In this document: positions 20,658 to 23,731 of the stretch, one piece after another
Layout: every line of letters begins with the position of its first letter
Position numbering within the stretch: position 1 is the first letter of the stretch
Virus record (IMG/VR): IMGVR_UViG_3300020578_003265
Coordinates: 1-23,731 of that record
DNA from: a virus
Length of the DNA: 23,731 nt
Direction: 5' to 3' (one strand)
Translations under genes and position numbers: made by a program
Notes under the pieces: generated by a model
Database searches by the model: none
What the model was told of the DNA's origin: nothing
Seen by the model: only the letters and a program-made list of their open reading frames with translations

Positions 20658-21871
20658 GCCAAAACTAATCCCAAGGTAACGTGGGTGCGCTTTTGGATTA
20701 AGGGAAGGTAGCCGCCATTGAGTTCACAAAGAGTGGCGTTGCGGCCAAGCTCCAGCGCGACGGCTCCCGTTGTCCCGCTGCCGCCGAACGGGTCAAGGAC
20801 GGTGCAGTGGATGGGTTCGCCCGCGTTGCACTCGCAGCCCGGTTGCCAGCCTACGGTGCGGGATGGCTCGGCATCGCCGCCGAGGTTCTTCTTACTCCCG
20901 CGTGGTTCAGATTGAGGCGATGAATATGCCTTTGCGGTGTAAGTCTCCCCAGTATCGCGCTTGCCATTGTAGGTGCTAGACTTCTCCACCACCCGCTCCC
21001 AAGGCGTGAGGCACTTTGGGCAGCAGCCCCGCGCACTCGTCCCGGCGAGGATGGCGCGGCGCGGGATCTCGGTCGGGAACGTCGCAAAGTGCGCCTCGCT
21101 GTAAGGCTCAGGGCCAAGCGACCAGACGTTGCGCTGGTTGCGAAATGATGGGCGAACATAAGCCGCGCCCTTTTCTGGTATCTGATTTCCAGACGGCTTC
21201 ACCCCTGCTCCTATCGCCTGACAACCAGAAAACCCGCCCACATCGCCAGCAGTATCGGCAGGCTCCTTCACCGCCTCTGCGTCATAGAAATACCGTTGGC
21301 TTTTCGCCAGCAGGAATATCGGCTCCCATGAGTTCGTCGGGCGGTCGGTCACGCTCTCGGGCATACAGGACTTCTTGTGCCACACGATGCAACTGCGCCA
21401 ATACCAGCCGTCCGCCTGCAACGCCAGCACCACACGCCACGGAATGCCGCACAAGTCTTTGGGTTTGCTCCCGGCAAATACAGGTGGACGCATGGCGGTG
21501 CCGTTAAGGTATTCCTGTTTGCCGCTGGCCGCATCGCCTGACTGGTCGCGCACGGTTGGGCCTCGGACAGTCTGCACGACTTGGGTTGTCCGTCCGCCAG
21601 AGGAGTAGCTATCACCAAGATTCAGCCACAGCGTCCCGCTATCGTGCAGGCATCGGCGCACTTCGCGGAACACCTCGACCATCGTCGCCACGAATTGCTC
21701 AGGCGTTTTCTCTTGGCCTATCTCCCGCGCCTTGTCGGGATGGTCTTTCGGCAGGTAGGAGCGCAAGCCCCAGTACGGCGGCGACGTGACGCAGCAATGC
21801 ACCGAGCCGTCCGGCACTTGGCACAGCACGTCACGGCAGTCGCCGTGCAGGGTTTGAACTCTTGGCGGCAT
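20654..21871 (-). CDS. Beta-class DNA methyltransferase (SPPYW type) with zinc-finger-like insert
   Basis: A 405-residue DNA methyltransferase. Motif IV TSPPYWGLR (29-37) comes first and SAM-binding motif I VLDPFGGSGTT (358-368) last, so it is beta class. SPPY is frequent in N4-cytosine enzymes, but N6-adenine cannot be excluded. Between them lie 'EVFREVRRCLHDSGTLWLNLGDSY' and 'RNQRNVWSLGPEPYSEAHFATFPTEIP', both typical for phage enzymes, then a Cys-rich insert (CCPKCLTPW around 280 and CECN...HC near 350) that could bind zinc. No restriction partner is adjacent. Start 21871 lies 5 nt after the exonuclease stop. Confidence 0.85.
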   Translation of the reverse strand: MPPRVQTLHGDCRDVLCQVPDGSVHCCVTSPPYWGLRSYLPKDHPDKAREIGQEKTPEQFVATMVEVFREVRRCLHDSGTLWLNLGDSYSSGGRTTQVVQTVRGPTVRDQSGDAASGKQEYLNGTAMRPPVFAGSKPKDLCGIPWRVVLALQADGWYWRSCIVWHKKSCMPESVTDRPTNSWEPIFLLAKSQRYFYDAEAVKEPADTAGDVGGFSGCQAIGAGVKPSGNQIPEKGAAYVRPSFRNQRNVWSLGPEPYSEAHFATFPTEIPRRAILAGTSARGCCPKCLTPWERVVEKSSTYNGKRDTGETYTAKAYSSPQSEPRGSKKNLGGDAEPSRTVGWQPGCECNAGEPIHCTVLDPFGGSGTTGAVALELGRNATLCELNGGYLPLIQKRTHVTLGLVLA

Positions 21872-21876
21872 TTCTT

Positions 21877-22509
21877 TTAACGCAAAAGGCGACCCGCCAG
21901 CGCAGCCGTGAGCGACAAGTCTTTAATCAGATACTCCGTGGCAGCGGCTCGGTCTGTTTGCCACAGGCGGGCAAAATCCGCGCCACTGCCGCTTTTCTCG
22001 CCCAGACCGAGGGCGCGGCAAATGCTGTCCAAGCTGCCCGACGCTTGCCGATCTCCCATCTGCCACACGTCGCGCAAATCAAGCAGCCAATCAGACCAGT
22101 ACCGGCCCTGCCTGATTGTTGATGGCACAGGAACCCCGTTGGCCCAAGACCGGCGCACCAAAAAGGGCAGGTCAAAGGTAAAGATGTTGAAGCCAACAAA
22201 CGTCGGACGGCGCGTGCCGCCTGCGGTGCGGAAATAATCCCACACCGAGGCGAGCAACGCAGCCTCGTCGTCATCGCTTATTATTTCCGCTGCCTGACTA
22301 AAATCCGGCATGAATCCCACGGCTAAAACCCGACCCGTGAGCGCAGACAGCGCGGCGTCCTCTTTCCATTTGACCTTTTTCCTGGCAATGTCCGCCGCAA
22401 TTTTGTCTGGATCTTTAAGGTTGGCCGCTGGCTCAAATTCGGGCATGAGCGCAACCAGCGTTGCGTCTGGCAGCGGCCCCGTCTCGATGTCAAATACGCA
22501 CGTGAGCAT
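21877..22509 (-). CDS. PolB-type DEDDy 3'-5' exonuclease
   Basis: 210 residues starting at ATG 22509, which overlaps the preceding stop as TAATG; the longer open frame upstream is a shadow. Exo I FDIET (Asp7, Glu9), Exo II GFNIFTFD (Asn108, Asp113) and Exo III YLIKD (Tyr193, Asp197) make a complete DEDDy active site. The protein has no polymerase domain, so it matches the stand-alone exonucleases related to the proofreading domain of family B polymerases. It could trim 3' ends during replication or recombination, and it sits with other DNA-processing genes. Confidence 0.82.
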   Translation of the reverse strand: MLTCVFDIETGPLPDATLVALMPEFEPAANLKDPDKIAADIARKKVKWKEDAALSALTGRVLAVGFMPDFSQAAEIISDDDEAALLASVWDYFRTAGGTRRPTFVGFNIFTFDLPFLVRRSWANGVPVPSTIRQGRYWSDWLLDLRDVWQMGDRQASGSLDSICRALGLGEKSGSGADFARLWQTDRAAATEYLIKDLSLTAALAGRLLR

Positions 22510-23108
22510 TAGAATGGCGCGTTGTCGCTTTGCTTGTCCAAAGCGAGTTCGATTGCCTTCATCAACCGTTGGTCGTCTGCCGATGGCTTGGAATTTTCCT
22601 TGGCCGTTGGCAACCAATGTGTGACCAAGCCTTGCAGATGTTCCGGCGTTAAATCGCGCAACGCCTGACCCTTGCACTTGCCTACGTGAACCTTGATGTC
22701 GCCATAGTTGCTGCCCGTGACGGCATCGGCTGGGCCTGCCTTGCGCTCGGCAACCGGCTCCTCCGTTGCCTTGTCCTCGGGCCTGACCGCACGCAGCCGG
22801 ATTCCTCCCTTTAGCTGGCCTGCATAGCTGATGGTCGGGTCTTGAAAAGCCACCATCTGCTTGCCTTGCCAGTCGTCTGTGTCGTCGCTTTTCAAAAGCT
22901 TCGCGGCCAGTTCGGTGTTGATGCGATTTAGCACCAGCGGCTTGGCCCACTCCTCCTCGAAGTGCATGACCCATTTCATGTCGCGGGGTTGGTTTTCCGG
23001 CGCGACGTTTTGCTGGTCGACGGTTTGCACGGTTAAAATCCGGCCCGCCTCGCCCAATTCGTGCTGGGTAAGGAACCGGCTATTCTTCATTTCTCCTATC
23101 TTTGGCAT
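22509..23108 (-). CDS. Unrecognised replication/recombination-block protein (199 aa)
   Basis: The start is ATG 23108 with a moderate AAGGA about 10 nt upstream. Residues ~1-110 look like a small domain (LGEAGRILTVQTVDQQNVA, WVMHFEEEWAKPLVLNRINT, DDWQGKQMVAFQDPTISYAG) of a type common near phage recombination genes. Residues ~125-199 (GDIKVHVGKCKGQALRDLTPEHLQGL) resemble a small 'G.yKG.tl.dl...YL.wl' module seen in exonuclease-associated and DUF3820-like proteins. A single-strand-binding or nuclease-cofactor role is possible but only an inference. It ends with a TAATG overlap with the exonuclease. Confidence 0.55.
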   Translation of the reverse strand: MPKIGEMKNSRFLTQHELGEAGRILTVQTVDQQNVAPENQPRDMKWVMHFEEEWAKPLVLNRINTELAAKLLKSDDTDDWQGKQMVAFQDPTISYAGQLKGGIRLRAVRPEDKATEEPVAERKAGPADAVTGSNYGDIKVHVGKCKGQALRDLTPEHLQGLVTHWLPTAKENSKPSADDQRLMKAIELALDKQSDNAPF

Positions 23109-23138
23109 ACTATGTTTTTCCTTTTTTTGCCGAAGTTT

Positions 23139-23684
23139 TCAGTCGGCTTGCTGTTCCGGCTCAGTGCCAGAAAGTGTCATGCGTCTCGCTAGGTGATTGG
23201 CTTGTGTGATGATTTCTCTCGCGCACCAGCACGCGCACTGCTCAACCCACAAGGCCGCTGACTCAGCGTTGTGGGCAAAAACCACCGTCAACTCGTAGCG
23301 AACCTCCAGCGCAGCCAAGGTCGCCATGACGCATTCCGGTTCGATCCGGCTGCGGTATTGGTGCGCGTTGATCTCGTCAGGGTTGCCCACCACCAGCAGC
23401 CGTTTGAATCGAAAGCCGCGCATCCGGTGTAGCTCGCGCTCAAATCGATTTCGCTCGACGCCAACGCAACAGGCCACCAAGTCGGCCACGCTTTTGCGCT
23501 CCACGCACATAAAGGTTTCGCCGCCCGCGAAGCTGTAATCGCCCGTGCTGAGTGAGCCGGTTTCCGACTCCAGGCGCGTAAACACGAGCGGCAGTTGTTC
23601 GCGGGTGTCCACTACGATGCGCGGCATCCGCCCGCTTAAATCCGGCAACTTGGTCTTGAGCGGTTGCAGCGCGGGCAGCTTCAC
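23139..23684 (-). CDS. ERCC4-type nuclease
   Basis: 181 residues starting with GTG at 23684, which overlaps the upstream stop as GTGA and has a strong AAGGAGG 6 nt before it. The catalytic core is easy to see: IVVDTREQLPLVF (Asp26), LSTGDYSFAG (Asp49), then VERKSVADLV (Glu62, Arg63, Lys64), and FKRLLVVGNPDEI. These make the ERCC4/XPF-type (PD-(D/E)XK-like) nuclease, which cuts branched or flap DNA in eukaryotic and archaeal relatives; phage copies are common in replication/recombination blocks. No helicase or HhH domain is fused. Confidence 0.85.
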   Translation of the reverse strand: MKLPALQPLKTKLPDLSGRMPRIVVDTREQLPLVFTRLESETGSLSTGDYSFAGGETFMCVERKSVADLVACCVGVERNRFERELHRMRGFRFKRLLVVGNPDEINAHQYRSRIEPECVMATLAALEVRYELTVVFAHNAESAALWVEQCACWCAREIITQANHLARRMTLSGTEPEQQAD

Positions 23685-23731
23685 TTTGTGCCTCCTTGCG
23701 CTTGGTATTGCGCGAGTAAGCTGGGCAAATG
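23681..23731 (-). CDS. C-terminal end of an upstream gene (truncated by window edge)
   Basis: Sixteen codons (HLPSLLAQYQAQGGTK) are open to the window edge and end with TGA at 23681-23683, which overlaps the GTG of the ERCC4 nuclease. The overlap and the reading frame carrying the Shine-Dalgarno site suggest a real gene whose body lies outside the window. No function can be given. Confidence 0.45.
   Translation of the reverse strand, partial: HLPSLLAQYQAQGGTK
23691..23697 (-). promoter_or_regulatory. Strong Shine-Dalgarno site for the ERCC4 nuclease
   Basis: Minus-strand AAGGAGG at 23697-23691, 6 nt before the GTG start at 23684. It fixes the start codon. Confidence 0.75.

Noticed and set aside
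22510-22974. Longer N-terminus (365 aa) for the PolB-type exonuclease
   Set aside because: The first 155 codons overlap the 199-aa gene; the DEDDy domain starts exactly at ATG 22509.

Overview
The window is part of a tailed double-stranded DNA phage or prophage genome. It is about 97% coding, with genes packed head to tail and many start/stop overlaps of the ATGA, GTGA or TAATG type. The virion genes follow the lambda order: Nu1-like small terminase, GpA-like large terminase, small connector, GpB-like portal, S49 protease, scaffold, major capsid protein, joining proteins, tail tube, tape measure, tail tip, fibre. This predicts a virion with a non-contractile tail. The tape measure has only 463 residues, so the tail should be short, roughly 70 nm. 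No host gene, integrase, repressor, lysis gene or tRNA was seen. The host cannot be named from the sequence. It is probably a moderately GC-rich bacterium, and Shine-Dalgarno sequences are rare upstream of these genes.

Almost everything is on the minus strand and so reads from high to low coordinates. From 23731 to 15047 lies a replication and DNA-modification block. It holds the end of an unknown gene, an ERCC4-type nuclease, an unrecognised 199-aa protein, a PolB-type DEDDy 3'-5' exonuclease, a beta-class DNA methyltransferase, a Pif1/RecD-like helicase, a small membrane/zinc-ribbon gene apparently split by a 37-bp tandem duplication, a 37-aa basic protein, a second beta-class DNA methyltransferase, a Toprim primase-like protein and an SF3/D5-like helicase.

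From 15046 to 14737 is the only sizeable non-coding stretch. It carries a perfect 17-bp inverted repeat around an AT-rich core, a canonical G-quadruplex motif and several short direct repeats. It separates the replication block from the packaging block, so it is a good candidate for an origin, a cos/packaging site or a control region.

From 14736 to 1 is the packaging, head and tail block, which ends in an incomplete tail fibre with Asp-box (BNR-type) repeats that runs off the left edge. A three-gene plus-strand operon (11344 to 12112) sits between the large terminase and the connector/portal genes. It has its own apparently leaderless promoter and a palindromic operator-like site. It looks like a moron-type accessory insertion and is the part of the window with the least known function.
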